Shown here: piece by piece, positions 43,048-51,901 of the stretch
Layout of the letters: the number at the start of each line of letters is the position of its first letter
Position numbering within the stretch: the first letter of the stretch is position 1
Assembly: GCF_003994855.1 (NCBI RefSeq)
Contig: NZ_CP034142.1
Coordinates: 124,001-188,000, forward strand
DNA length: 64,000 nucleotides
From: Marinobacter sp. NP-4(2019)
Lineage (GTDB): Bacteria > Pseudomonadota > Gammaproteobacteria > Pseudomonadales > Oleiphilaceae
Reading direction: 5' to 3'
Position numbers and translations under genes: made by a program
The notes under the pieces: model-generated
Told to the model about the DNA's origin: nothing
What the model saw: the letters and a program-made list of their open reading frames with translations, nothing else
Database searches by the model: none

Positions 43048-44808
43048 ATGAGCAATAGCGCCGATAATGCCGACGGTGGGATAGTCGAAGTCCTGAAGCG
43101 GGACTTTGGCACGGGTGTGCGGCACTGCCAGCAGACCCGCACCGGCATGCCTGTGCTCTGGGTTTTGCGGGCGGCACTGACCGATATACTGGGCTATCTG
43201 AAGAGCCTGGATGCGCCCTTCGATCTGCTTTACGACCTGTCGGCGACTGACGAGCGGCTGCGCGGCCACCGCGAGGGCCTGCCGGATTCGGATTTCACGG
43301 TATTCTATCAGTTGATGTCGATAGCCCGGAACCGCGACATCATGCTCAAGGTGGCCCTGAACGAGGACGACCTGAGCCTGCCCACCGCCACTGGGGTGTT
43401 TCCGTCCGCCAACTGGTACGAGCGGGAGGTGTGGGATATGTTCGGTATCAACTTTGCCGGCCATCCGCACCTTGAGCGAATCCTGATGCCGCCGACCTGG
43501 ACCGGGCACCCGCTGCGAAAGGATTACCCCGCCCGGGCCACGGAGTTTGATCCCTACACATTGACGGTGGAAGGCCAGCAGACTGAGCAGGAAGCACTCC
43601 AGTTCGTGCCCGAGGCCTGGGGCATGGCGCGGGAGCGGGACGGAGCCGAGTTCATGTTCCTGAACCTTGGGCCCAACCACCCATCCGCCCACGGTGCCTT
43701 TCGCATTGTGCTGCAGCTGGACGGCGAGGAAATCGTCGACTGCGTGCCGGACATCGGCTATCACCACCGCGGCGCGGAGAAAATGGCCGAGCGCCAGTCC
43801 TGGCATAGCTTCATTCCTTACACCGACCGTATCGACTACACCGGCGGGGTGATGAACAACCTGCCCTATGTGCTGGCGGTGGAGAAGCTGGCGGGTATTG
43901 CCGTGCCGGACCGGGTAAAGACGATCCGGGTGATGATGGCAGAGATGTTCCGAATCACCAGCCATCTGCTGTTCCTCGGAACTTACCTGCAGGATCTGGG
44001 GGCCATGACCCCGGTGTTCTTCACTTTCAGTGACCGCCAGCGGGGCTACAAGGTGATAGAGGGCATCACCGGTTTTCGCATGCACCCGGCCTGGTATCGC
44101 ATCGGAGGGGTGATGCAGGATTTGCCCCAGGGCTGGGAACAGCTGGTCCAGGAGTTCCTGGACTGGATGCCAGCCCGCCTGCGGGAGTACGAGCGGGCCA
44201 TGATGGAGAACGCTCTGGTCCGGGAAAGGACGCGGAACATAGCTGCTTTTGACACGTCCGAGGCGTTGGCGTGGGGGGTCACCGGCCCGAACCTTCGGGC
44301 CACGGGATGCAACTTCGATCTGCGCAAACAGCGCCCCTATTCCGGCTACGACAACTTCGAATTCGAGGTGCCGTTGGGGCACCGGGGCGACGTCTTTGAC
44401 CGGGGGCAGGTGCGCATTGAAGAAATGCGCCAGAGCTTGCGGATTATCCAGCAATGCGTGGACCACATGCCGTCGGGCGACTTCAAGGCGGACCACCCCC
44501 TGACCACGCCACCGCCCCGGGAGCGCATGCTGGAACATATTGAAACCCTGATCACCCACTTTCTGCAGGTGTCCTGGGGGCCAGTGCTCAAACCCCAGGA
44601 ATCGATGCAGATGGTGGAGGCCACCAAGGGCATCAACAGTTACTACCTGACCAGTGATGGCGACACCATCAGTTACCGGACCCGGATACGAACGCCCAGT
44701 TTCCCGCACCTTCAGCAGATTCCCAGTGTGATGCGCGGTGGCTTTGTGCCGGACCTGATCGCCCATCTGGGCAGTATTGATTTTGTAATGGCCGACGTGG
44801 ACCGTTGA
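43048..44808 (+). CDS. nuoCD: NADH-quinone oxidoreductase fused subunit C/D
   Basis: A natural fusion, 586 residues from the ATG at 43048. The NuoC part (about 1-190) contains NWYEREVWDMFGINFAGHPHLERILMP. The NuoD part (about 200-586) contains LNLGPNHPSAHGAFR and DIGYHHRGAEKMAE with the quinone-site His, and ends with the conserved GFVPDLIAHLGSIDFVMADVDR. The fused form is usual for gammaproteobacteria. An ATG at 43024 lacks a ribosome site; AGGAG lies before the later one. Confidence 0.96.
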   Translation: MSNSADNADGGIVEVLKRDFGTGVRHCQQTRTGMPVLWVLRAALTDILGYLKSLDAPFDLLYDLSATDERLRGHREGLPDSDFTVFYQLMSIARNRDIMLKVALNEDDLSLPTATGVFPSANWYEREVWDMFGINFAGHPHLERILMPPTWTGHPLRKDYPARATEFDPYTLTVEGQQTEQEALQFVPEAWGMARERDGAEFMFLNLGPNHPSAHGAFRIVLQLDGEEIVDCVPDIGYHHRGAEKMAERQSWHSFIPYTDRIDYTGGVMNNLPYVLAVEKLAGIAVPDRVKTIRVMMAEMFRITSHLLFLGTYLQDLGAMTPVFFTFSDRQRGYKVIEGITGFRMHPAWYRIGGVMQDLPQGWEQLVQEFLDWMPARLREYERAMMENALVRERTRNIAAFDTSEALAWGVTGPNLRATGCNFDLRKQRPYSGYDNFEFEVPLGHRGDVFDRGQVRIEEMRQSLRIIQQCVDHMPSGDFKADHPLTTPPPRERMLEHIETLITHFLQVSWGPVLKPQESMQMVEATKGINSYYLTSDGDTISYRTRIRTPSFPHLQQIPSVMRGGFVPDLIAHLGSIDFVMADVDR

Positions 44809-45326
44809 TGATGGAACAGACACCGCCTTCAAACCAGCAGACCCTCGCCACCGACGGCTTCCGGCTGCATCCGGAGGACGAGGCGGCCATTCGCGTGGAG
44901 GCCAGCCACTACGAGCAGCCCCAGGCGGCCTGTATTGAGGCTCTGAAGATCGTCCAGCGTCGCCATGGCTGGGTGCCGGATGACGCGATTCCGGCCATCG
45001 CCCGGGTGTTGGGTGTGGGACCGGCCAGTGTTGAGGGCGTGGCCACCTTTTACAGCCTGATTTTCCGGCAGCCGGTGGGGCGCCATGTGATCCTGGTGTG
45101 CGACAGCAGTTCCTGTTTCCTGACCGGGTCTGACCAGCTCCGGCAGAACCTGAGCGGCAGGCTCGGCATCGAATTGGGTGAAACCACCGCCGACAACCGG
45201 TTCACTCTGCTCCCGGTGTGTTGCCTGGGGGCCTGTGACGGTGCCCCGGCCATGATGATTGATGACGAGGTCTACGGTCCGGTCGGTGCCGACGATCTGG
45301 CCGATGTCCTGGAGCGTTACCCATGA
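44808..45326 (+). CDS. nuoE: NADH-quinone oxidoreductase subunit E
   Basis: The 172-residue thioredoxin-fold subunit binds [2Fe-2S] cluster N1a through Cys in CDSSSC and CCLGAC. It overlaps nuoCD by one base (TGATG) and nuoF by four (ATGA), so translation is coupled along this part of the operon. Confidence 0.96.
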   Translation: MMEQTPPSNQQTLATDGFRLHPEDEAAIRVEASHYEQPQAACIEALKIVQRRHGWVPDDAIPAIARVLGVGPASVEGVATFYSLIFRQPVGRHVILVCDSSSCFLTGSDQLRQNLSGRLGIELGETTADNRFTLLPVCCLGACDGAPAMMIDDEVYGPVGADDLADVLERYP

Positions 45327-46693
45327 ACAGCCAGCGCCAGTCTCCTGTCTATCGCAGCCGTCTGCTCCAGTCTGCCTCGGAACGGACACCGGACACCCAT
45401 CCGCTGACCTGGCGGCTTCGGGACGACGGCCAGGTGGTGGACCGGAAAGACTATGAATCGAAGCAAGGCTACGAGGCTGTTCGGCAGGTACTGGGTGCCG
45501 GGGATCCCCAGGCAGTCATTGCCACCATAAAAGAGGCCAATGTCCGGGGCCGTGGTGGCGCCGGTTTTTCCGCCGGCCTGAAATGGAGCCTTACCCTGCA
45601 GGGCGACGACATGCCCCGGGGGTATATCGTCTGCAATGCCGATGAGATGGAGCCGGGCACCTTCAAGGATCGCCTGCTAATGGAACAGCAGCCACATCTG
45701 CTGATCGAGGGCATGATTCTGGCGGCCTTCGCCAACAACGCCTGTTACGGCTACATCTTCCTGCGCGGAGAGTATGTGGAATCCGCCCGGGTACTGACAG
45801 CGGCCCTGAGTGAGGCCCGTGCGGCCGGTTGGCTCGGCTCGGACATCGCCGGCAGCGGCTTTGATTTTGACATTGCCCTGCACACCGGGGCCGGGCGTTA
45901 CATCTGTGGCGAGGAAACCGCTCTGCTCAATTCCCTGGAGGGTTATCGGGCCAACCCCAGGGCCAAGCCTCCGTTTCCCGGGCAGTCCGGAGCCTGGGGT
46001 AAGCCGACGGTGGTAAACAATGTGGAAACCCTCTGCAACGTGCCTGCGGTCATGTTGCGGGGTGCCGACTGGTACCAGGAACTGTCAGGGGATCGCACCG
46101 AGGATGGTGGCACCAAACTGTACGGCGCCTCGGGACTGGTGAATCGGCCCGGCCTCTGGGAGTTGCCCATCGGCACCACCGGCCGGGAAATCCTGGATCG
46201 TGCTGGGGGGCTGCGGGACAACCGGAAGCTCAAGGCCTGGCTGCCAGGCGGTGCCAGCACAGGTTTTCTGCTGCCGGAGCACCTGGACCTGCCCCTGGAT
46301 TTCGACGCCGTGGGCAGGCAAGGCAGCCGCCTCGGCACCGGTCTGATCACTGTGGTGACCGAAGATCAGAGCATGGTCGCGCTGATGCGCAATCTGGAAG
46401 AGTTTTTTGCCCGGGAATCCTGTGGCTGGTGCACACCCTGCCGCGAGGGCCTGCCCTGGGCGGTGAAGCTGTTGCTGGCTCTGGAGCGGGGCGAAGGCGA
46501 GGTCGGCGATGTGGAACTGCTGGACAAGCTGGCGGCGGACTGTGGCCCGGGGCTGACCTTTTGTGCTCACGCCCCGGGTGCGGCCATGCCCCTGCAGACC
46601 GCCCTCCAGCATTTCCGGCACGAATTCGAGCAGGGTGTTCACGACCCGAAAGGCAAGGCCCATGTGGATCCAATACCAGTGGGGGAACTATGA
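45323..46693 (+). CDS. nuoF: NADH-quinone oxidoreductase subunit F (NADH/FMN site)
   Basis: The 456-residue flavoprotein binds NADH and FMN through RGRGGAGFSAGLKWS and AGRYICGEETALLNSLEG. It carries cluster N3 in ESCGWCTPCREG, with the fourth Cys in LTFCAHA. It is the electron entry point of Complex I. Confidence 0.97.
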   Translation: MNSQRQSPVYRSRLLQSASERTPDTHPLTWRLRDDGQVVDRKDYESKQGYEAVRQVLGAGDPQAVIATIKEANVRGRGGAGFSAGLKWSLTLQGDDMPRGYIVCNADEMEPGTFKDRLLMEQQPHLLIEGMILAAFANNACYGYIFLRGEYVESARVLTAALSEARAAGWLGSDIAGSGFDFDIALHTGAGRYICGEETALLNSLEGYRANPRAKPPFPGQSGAWGKPTVVNNVETLCNVPAVMLRGADWYQELSGDRTEDGGTKLYGASGLVNRPGLWELPIGTTGREILDRAGGLRDNRKLKAWLPGGASTGFLLPEHLDLPLDFDAVGRQGSRLGTGLITVVTEDQSMVALMRNLEEFFARESCGWCTPCREGLPWAVKLLLALERGEGEVGDVELLDKLAADCGPGLTFCAHAPGAAMPLQTALQHFRHEFEQGVHDPKGKAHVDPIPVGEL

Positions 46694-46731
46694 ACCGATC
46701 GTTGATGGGCAACAGGGAGTAAACCGGAGCC

Positions 46732-49494
46732 ATGGCAACCATCCACGTGGACGGCCAGAGCTACGAGGTTAACGGGGCAGACAACCTGCTTCAGGCCTGC
46801 CTGTCCCTGGGCCTGGATATTCCCTATTTTTGCTGGCACCCGGCCATGGGCAGTGTAGGCGCCTGCCGCCAGTGCGCCGTGCGCCAGTACAAGGACCGCG
46901 AGGACGACAAGGGCATGCTGGTGATGTCCTGTATGACCCCGGCCGCGGACGGCACCCGCATTGATATTGAGGATGAGGAAGCCCGGGCCTTCCGCGCCAG
47001 CGTGGTGGAGTGGCTGATGATCAACCACCCCCACGACTGCCCGGTCTGCGAGGAAGGCGGCCACTGCCACCTGCAGGACATGACCGTGATGACCGGCCAC
47101 GATCGCCGTCGATACCGGTTCCGCAAACGCACCCGTCGCAACCAGTATCTGGGCCCCTTCATTGCCCACGAGATGAACCGGTGTATCACCTGTTACCGAT
47201 GTGTGCGCTTTTACAACGACTACGCCGGCGGCACCGACCTGGGCGCGTTTGGAGCCAAGGACAATATCTACTTTGGACGTCACCAGGAAGGTACCCTGGA
47301 AAGCCGCTTTGCCGGCAACCTGACCGAAGTCTGTCCCACCGGTGTATTCACCGACCAGAGCCATTCCGACCATTACACCCGCAAGTGGGACCTGCAGTTC
47401 GCGCCGGGTATCTGCCACCAGTGCGCGGTGGGGTGCAACATCAGCCCGGGCGAACGTTATGGTGATATCCGGCGAATTGAAAACCGCTACCACGGTGAGG
47501 TGAACGGGTTTTTCCTGTGTGACCTGGGCCGCTTCGGCTACGGCTATGTGAACCGGCAGGACCGGCCCAGAGTGCCGGAGTTCCGGCCAGCCCGGGAGCG
47601 GGATCAGGAGCCGGAGGCGCTGGAAGTGGATACGGCCCTGGCCCGGATCACGGAGGCCCTGCGCCACGCTGGTCGGGTTATCGGCATTGGCTCGCCCCGT
47701 GCCAGCCTGGAAAGCAATCACCAGCTGCGGGAGCTGGTGGGCGAGGCCAACTTTTCCACAGGCATTAATGCGAACGAGCAGGTATGTCTCGGCCTGATGG
47801 ATAAACTGGGCCGCAGCTGCGGGCTGCCGGCGCCGACGTTGCGGGAGGTTGAAGGGCATGATGCCGTGCTCCTGCTCGGGGAAGATCCCATGGAGAGCGC
47901 GGCGCGCCTCGGTCTTGCTATCCGCCAGGCGATCAAGGCCCCACCGGATGAGTACGCGGCAAAATTGGGCATCCCACACTGGAACGCCGAAGCCATGAAA
48001 ACCCTGGCTCAGGACCATCGCCAGCCGCTGTTCATTGCCTACCCGGCCGAGACTGAACTGGATTCCCTTGCCTGTAATCGAGTGGCACTTGCGCCCGCCG
48101 ATATTGCACGGCTCGGATTTGCGGTGGCCCACGCCATTGATCCGGCAGCCCCTGATGTGCCTGATCTGGACGAGGTGCTGAAATCCCGTGTCTCTGAGAT
48201 CGCCGGCGCGCTGCTGGCTGCGGAACGGCCGCTGGTGGTCAGCGGCGGTGCCCTGGATTCTCCGGCCATCATTCGGGCTGCCGGCAACATTGCCCGCGCG
48301 CTCGCCCGGCGGGCCCGCCGGGGCGGGCTGTTATTCGTCCGTCGGGAAGTGAACAGCACCGGCCTGTCCCTGCTGGGTGGTCAGCCTCTGGAGTGGGCAC
48401 TTGATCAGCTGGCAGGCGGAAGCGCCGATGCGGCGGTTATCCTTGAGAATGACCTTTATCAGCGCCTGCCCGAAACCCGGGTTGACGCTGCCCTGGCCAA
48501 CGCCCAGACGCTGGTGGTGCTGGACCATCAGCGTACCCGGACGCTGAACCGGGCAAGCTTTTCGCTGCCGGCGGCGAGTTTTGCCGAAGGTGATGGCACC
48601 CTCGTGAGCCTGGAAGGACGGGCTCAGCGCTTCTTCCAGGTATACGAGCCGAGTTATTTCCGTCCGGAAACCCGAATCCACGAGAGCTGGCGCTGGCTGC
48701 ACGGGCTTTCGGCCAAATTGCACGGTGATACTCCGGGGGACATCACCCTGGACCAGGTGACAGCAGCCTGCAGCCAGGCCTGTCCGGATCTGGCGATGAT
48801 TACCGCTGCCGCCCCCGGTGCCGGCTTCCGGATCGAGGGTTTGCGGCTGGCCCGGGAGCCCCACCGATACAGTGGCCGGACGTCCATGCGGGCAAACCAG
48901 AGCGTCAGTGAGCCCCGGGTGCCCCAGGATCCGGATACCGCACTCGCCTTTTCCATGGAAGGGTACAGCGGGTTCCGGTATCCCCACCAGCAGGTGCCCT
49001 TTGCCTGGGCGCCGGGCTGGAATTCACCCCAGGCCTGGAACAAGTTCACCGACGAAGTGGGCGGCCATTTGCGCGGGGGCGACCCGGGCATCCGGCTACT
49101 CGATCCGCGGCCTGGCCACTATAACTACGAGTGTGACATTCCGGCGGCCTTTCGGCCGTCCGACAAGGAGTGCCGGGCCCTGGTTCTGCCCTGCCTGTTC
49201 GGCGGCGAGGAAACCTCCGCCCGGGCGGAGCCCATTCGTCAGCGGATGGAGTCCCCGGTGCTGCTGCTCTCGGACGCCGAGGCTACAGCGTTGGGTGTCG
49301 AGCCGGGCGGACTGGTCACGGTAACTGCCGAGAAGGCTTGCGTGACGCTGCCGGCCCGTGTGCCGGTGGATTGGCCCCAGGGGCTGGTGGGTCTGCCGGC
49401 GGGCACGGTTCCGGTGGGGATTGGGGGCGGCCCGGTCACGCTGACCGTGGGCCCGGGATCCACGCCGACACCCGGTGAGGAGGTGCGCCCATGA
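46732..49494 (+). CDS. nuoG: NADH-quinone oxidoreductase subunit G
   Basis: The 920-residue Fe-S subunit has an N-terminal ferredoxin-like N1b site (CWHPAMGSVGACRQC), the His-ligated N5 site (HDCPVCEEGGHC), further Cys in CITCYRC, and an extra N7 site (CHQCAVGC with a later Cys at FFLC). The rest is a molybdopterin-oxidoreductase-like fold without the cofactor. N7 is found in only some bacteria. Confidence 0.96.
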   Translation: MATIHVDGQSYEVNGADNLLQACLSLGLDIPYFCWHPAMGSVGACRQCAVRQYKDREDDKGMLVMSCMTPAADGTRIDIEDEEARAFRASVVEWLMINHPHDCPVCEEGGHCHLQDMTVMTGHDRRRYRFRKRTRRNQYLGPFIAHEMNRCITCYRCVRFYNDYAGGTDLGAFGAKDNIYFGRHQEGTLESRFAGNLTEVCPTGVFTDQSHSDHYTRKWDLQFAPGICHQCAVGCNISPGERYGDIRRIENRYHGEVNGFFLCDLGRFGYGYVNRQDRPRVPEFRPARERDQEPEALEVDTALARITEALRHAGRVIGIGSPRASLESNHQLRELVGEANFSTGINANEQVCLGLMDKLGRSCGLPAPTLREVEGHDAVLLLGEDPMESAARLGLAIRQAIKAPPDEYAAKLGIPHWNAEAMKTLAQDHRQPLFIAYPAETELDSLACNRVALAPADIARLGFAVAHAIDPAAPDVPDLDEVLKSRVSEIAGALLAAERPLVVSGGALDSPAIIRAAGNIARALARRARRGGLLFVRREVNSTGLSLLGGQPLEWALDQLAGGSADAAVILENDLYQRLPETRVDAALANAQTLVVLDHQRTRTLNRASFSLPAASFAEGDGTLVSLEGRAQRFFQVYEPSYFRPETRIHESWRWLHGLSAKLHGDTPGDITLDQVTAACSQACPDLAMITAAAPGAGFRIEGLRLAREPHRYSGRTSMRANQSVSEPRVPQDPDTALAFSMEGYSGFRYPHQQVPFAWAPGWNSPQAWNKFTDEVGGHLRGGDPGIRLLDPRPGHYNYECDIPAAFRPSDKECRALVLPCLFGGEETSARAEPIRQRMESPVLLLSDAEATALGVEPGGLVTVTAEKACVTLPARVPVDWPQGLVGLPAGTVPVGIGGGPVTLTVGPGSTPTPGEEVRP

Positions 49495-50473
49495 GCTGGC
49501 TGACACCGGAATGGCAGGCGATTTTCTGGGCCATGTTCCAGGCACTGGTGATTCTGCTGGGTGCGGTGCTGCTGGGTGCCGCCCTGACCATTGTCGAGCG
49601 TCGCCTGCTCGGGCTCTGGCAGGACCGGTACGGCCCCAACCGTGTCGGGCCATTTGGAACCCTGCAGCTGGTGGCCGACATGATCAAGATTTTCTTCAAG
49701 GAAGACTGGATTCCACCGTTTGCGGACCGGCCACTGTTCCTGCTGGCACCGGTGATCGCCTTTGCCTCCCTGCTGCTGTCGTTCATCGTCATTCCGATAA
49801 CGCCCGGATGGGGCATTGCGGACCTGCACATCGGCTTGCTGTTTTTCCTGGCAATGGCGGGAATCAACGTTTACGCCGTGCTGCTGGGGGCTGGGCCAGT
49901 GGCAACAAGTACGCGTTGCTGGGCGCCTTGCGTTCGTCGGCCCAGACGATTTCCTACGAGGTGTTCATGGGTCTGTCGCTGATGGGGGTGGTGGCCCTGG
50001 CCGGATCCTTCAACATGCGCGAGATTGTCGCCGCCCAGGAAGGACTCTGGTTCATCATTCCCCAGTTTTTTGGCTTCAGCACCTTCCTGATTGCCGGCAT
50101 TGCGGTGACTCACCGCCACCCCTTCGACCAGCCCGAAGCCGAGCAGGAGCTGGCGGACGGGTATCACATCGAATACTCCGGCATGAAGTTCGGCCTGTTC
50201 TTTATCGGTGAGTATGTGGGCATGGTGCTGGTGTCCGCCCTCATCGTGACCCTGTTCTTTGGCGGCTGGCACGGCCCCTGGCTACCACCGGTGCTCTGGT
50301 TTGCGATCAAAACCGGCTTCTTCCTGATGCTGTTCATCCTGTTGCGGGCTTCACTGCCGCGGCCCCGTTATGACCGGGTGATGAGCTTTGGCTGGAAGAT
50401 TTGTCTGCCCCTGACCCTGATCAATCTGCTGGCAACCGGCGCGGTGATGCTGCTGGTTGCACCCGAAGGCTGA
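49491..50473 (+). pseudogene. nuoH: NADH-quinone oxidoreductase subunit H, interrupted by a one-base frameshift
   Basis: The N-terminal 132 residues (MSWLTPEWQAIFWAM to INVYAVLLG) and the remaining about 195 residues (GWASGNKYALLGA to LLVAPEG) are both well-conserved NuoH but lie in different frames. The switch is at a G5 run, 49886-49890. One more G (G6) would restore GGW-ASGNKY and a normal protein of about 328 residues. Without it the first frame ends at 49982. The downstream part keeps normal conservation (ALRSSAQTISYEVFMGL, HRHPFDQPEAEQEL), so decay is recent or the base is a sequencing error. The rest of nuo is intact. Confidence 0.9.
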
Positions 50474-50486
50474 GGAGGATCCCGTC

Positions 50487-51056
50487 ATGGAGAAAGAAAA
50501 GGTCCCATATATCAAATCCGTGTTGTGGCTGGTACCGGCGACCTGGACCCAGCTGCGGACCCTGGGAATGGTGTTCATGCACAGCTTCCGCAAGCGGGAG
50601 ACCGTGAACTATCCGGAAGAAGAAGTCTATCTGCCGCCCCGCTACCGGGGCCGGATCGTGCTGACCCGCGATCCGGACGGCGAGGAACGCTGCGTTGCCT
50701 GCAACCTGTGTGCGGTGGCCTGTCCGGTGGACTGCATTTCCCTGCAGAAGGGGGAGCAGGAGGACGGTCGCTGGTACCCGGAGTTTTTCCGGATCAATTT
50801 TTCCCGCTGCATATTCTGTGGCATGTGTGAGGAAGCCTGTCCCACCTCGGCGATCCAGCTGACCCCGGACTTCGAGATGGGCGAGTACGACCGGCAGGAA
50901 CTGGTTTACGAGAAAGAAGATCTGCTGATCAACGGGCCGGGCAAGGATCACGACTACCACTTCTACAAGGTGGCGGGGATGGCCATCGGCGGTAAGGACA
51001 AGGGCCAGGCTCTGAATGAGGAGGAGCCAGTGGACGTGCGTTCCTTGTTGCCATAA
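50487..51056 (+). CDS. nuoI: NADH-quinone oxidoreductase subunit I
   Basis: The 189-residue subunit has two [4Fe-4S] ferredoxin motifs, CVACNLCAVACP and CIFCGMCEEACP, carrying clusters N6a and N6b. GAGGAGG before 50487 fixes the start; the frame is open earlier within nuoH. Confidence 0.96.
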   Translation: MEKEKVPYIKSVLWLVPATWTQLRTLGMVFMHSFRKRETVNYPEEEVYLPPRYRGRIVLTRDPDGEERCVACNLCAVACPVDCISLQKGEQEDGRWYPEFFRINFSRCIFCGMCEEACPTSAIQLTPDFEMGEYDRQELVYEKEDLLINGPGKDHDYHFYKVAGMAIGGKDKGQALNEEEPVDVRSLLP

Positions 51057-51074
51057 CCCGGGAGGCGAGAATCC

Positions 51075-51593
51075 ATGGAACTGGCATTTTATCTGAGTGG
51101 TCTGGTGGCGGTACTGGCCACAGTGGGTGTGATCACCGGCAAGAATCCGGTGCATGCGGTGGTGTACCTGATTGTCTCGCTGATTGCGGTTGCCCTGGTG
51201 TTCTTTGCCCTGGGGGCACCCTTTGCGGGAGCCCTGGAAATCATTGTCTACGCTGGTGCCATCATGGTCCTGTTCGTGTTTGTGGTGATGATGCTCAACC
51301 TGGGCCCGGACGCTGACAGCGACAGCGCGGGCTGGCGCCACCCGCGCCACTGGGTTGGCCCCTCAATTCTGGCAGTCATCCTCCTGGCTGTGCTGGTGAC
51401 CCTGCTGATACGGGGGGACATGGCTCAGGTCATTGCGGGCGACCTGCTGACCGCACGGTCGGTGGCTCTGACCCTGTTCGGACCCTGGCTTATGGTGGTT
51501 GAGCTGTCGGGGCTGCTGTTACTGGGGGCGCTGATTGCAGCCTCTCATGTCGGGCGTCGTTCGAATCCGTTACGAAACAGGAGTGGTCACTGA
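51075..51593 (+). CDS. nuoJ: NADH-quinone oxidoreductase subunit J
   Basis: The 172-residue membrane subunit has five predicted helices and the conserved AGALEIIVYAGAIMVLFVFVVMMLN segment containing the pi-bulge helix linked to proton translocation. Its stop overlaps the nuoK start. Confidence 0.96.
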   Translation: MELAFYLSGLVAVLATVGVITGKNPVHAVVYLIVSLIAVALVFFALGAPFAGALEIIVYAGAIMVLFVFVVMMLNLGPDADSDSAGWRHPRHWVGPSILAVILLAVLVTLLIRGDMAQVIAGDLLTARSVALTLFGPWLMVVELSGLLLLGALIAASHVGRRSNPLRNRSGH

Positions 51594-51901
51594 TGTCGGG
51601 CATCCCGGTGGAACACGGTCTGATCCTGGCCGCCATTCTCTTTGTGCTGGGTCTGGCGGGGCTGATGTTGAGACGGAACATGCTGTTCGTACTGATGAGT
51701 CTGGAGGTCATGCTGAATGCGGCGGCCCTTGCCTTTGTGGTGGGCGCCACGGCCTGGAAACAGCCCGATGGCCAGGCCATGTTCCTGCTGGTGATTACCC
51801 TGGCGGCCGCTGAAGCCGCGGTGGGGCTGGCACTGATGATTCAGCTCTACCAGCGTGTGCGGTCCCTGAATCTGGATCTGACCAGCAGGATGCGTGGATG
51901 A
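51593..51901 (+). CDS. nuoK: NADH-quinone oxidoreductase subunit K
   Basis: The 102-residue three-helix subunit has the conserved Glu in MSLEVMLNAAALAF and a second Glu in AAAEAAVGLALM, both needed for proton transfer. It overlaps nuoJ by one base and nuoL by four. Confidence 0.97.
   Translation: MSGIPVEHGLILAAILFVLGLAGLMLRRNMLFVLMSLEVMLNAAALAFVVGATAWKQPDGQAMFLLVITLAAAEAAVGLALMIQLYQRVRSLNLDLTSRMRG

Noticed and set aside
43015..44832. 605-codon minus-strand open frame opposite nuoCD
   Set aside because: Antisense shadow of nuoCD in GC-rich DNA; no coherent protein features.
46639..48132. 497-codon minus-strand open frame opposite nuoG
   Set aside because: Antisense shadow of nuoG; low-complexity composition.
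49878..49900. Programmed -1 frameshifting in nuoH
   Set aside because: Only the GGG codon can re-pair after slipping, the P-site codon cannot, and I see no dedicated stimulatory structure; an error or mutation in the G-run is simpler.
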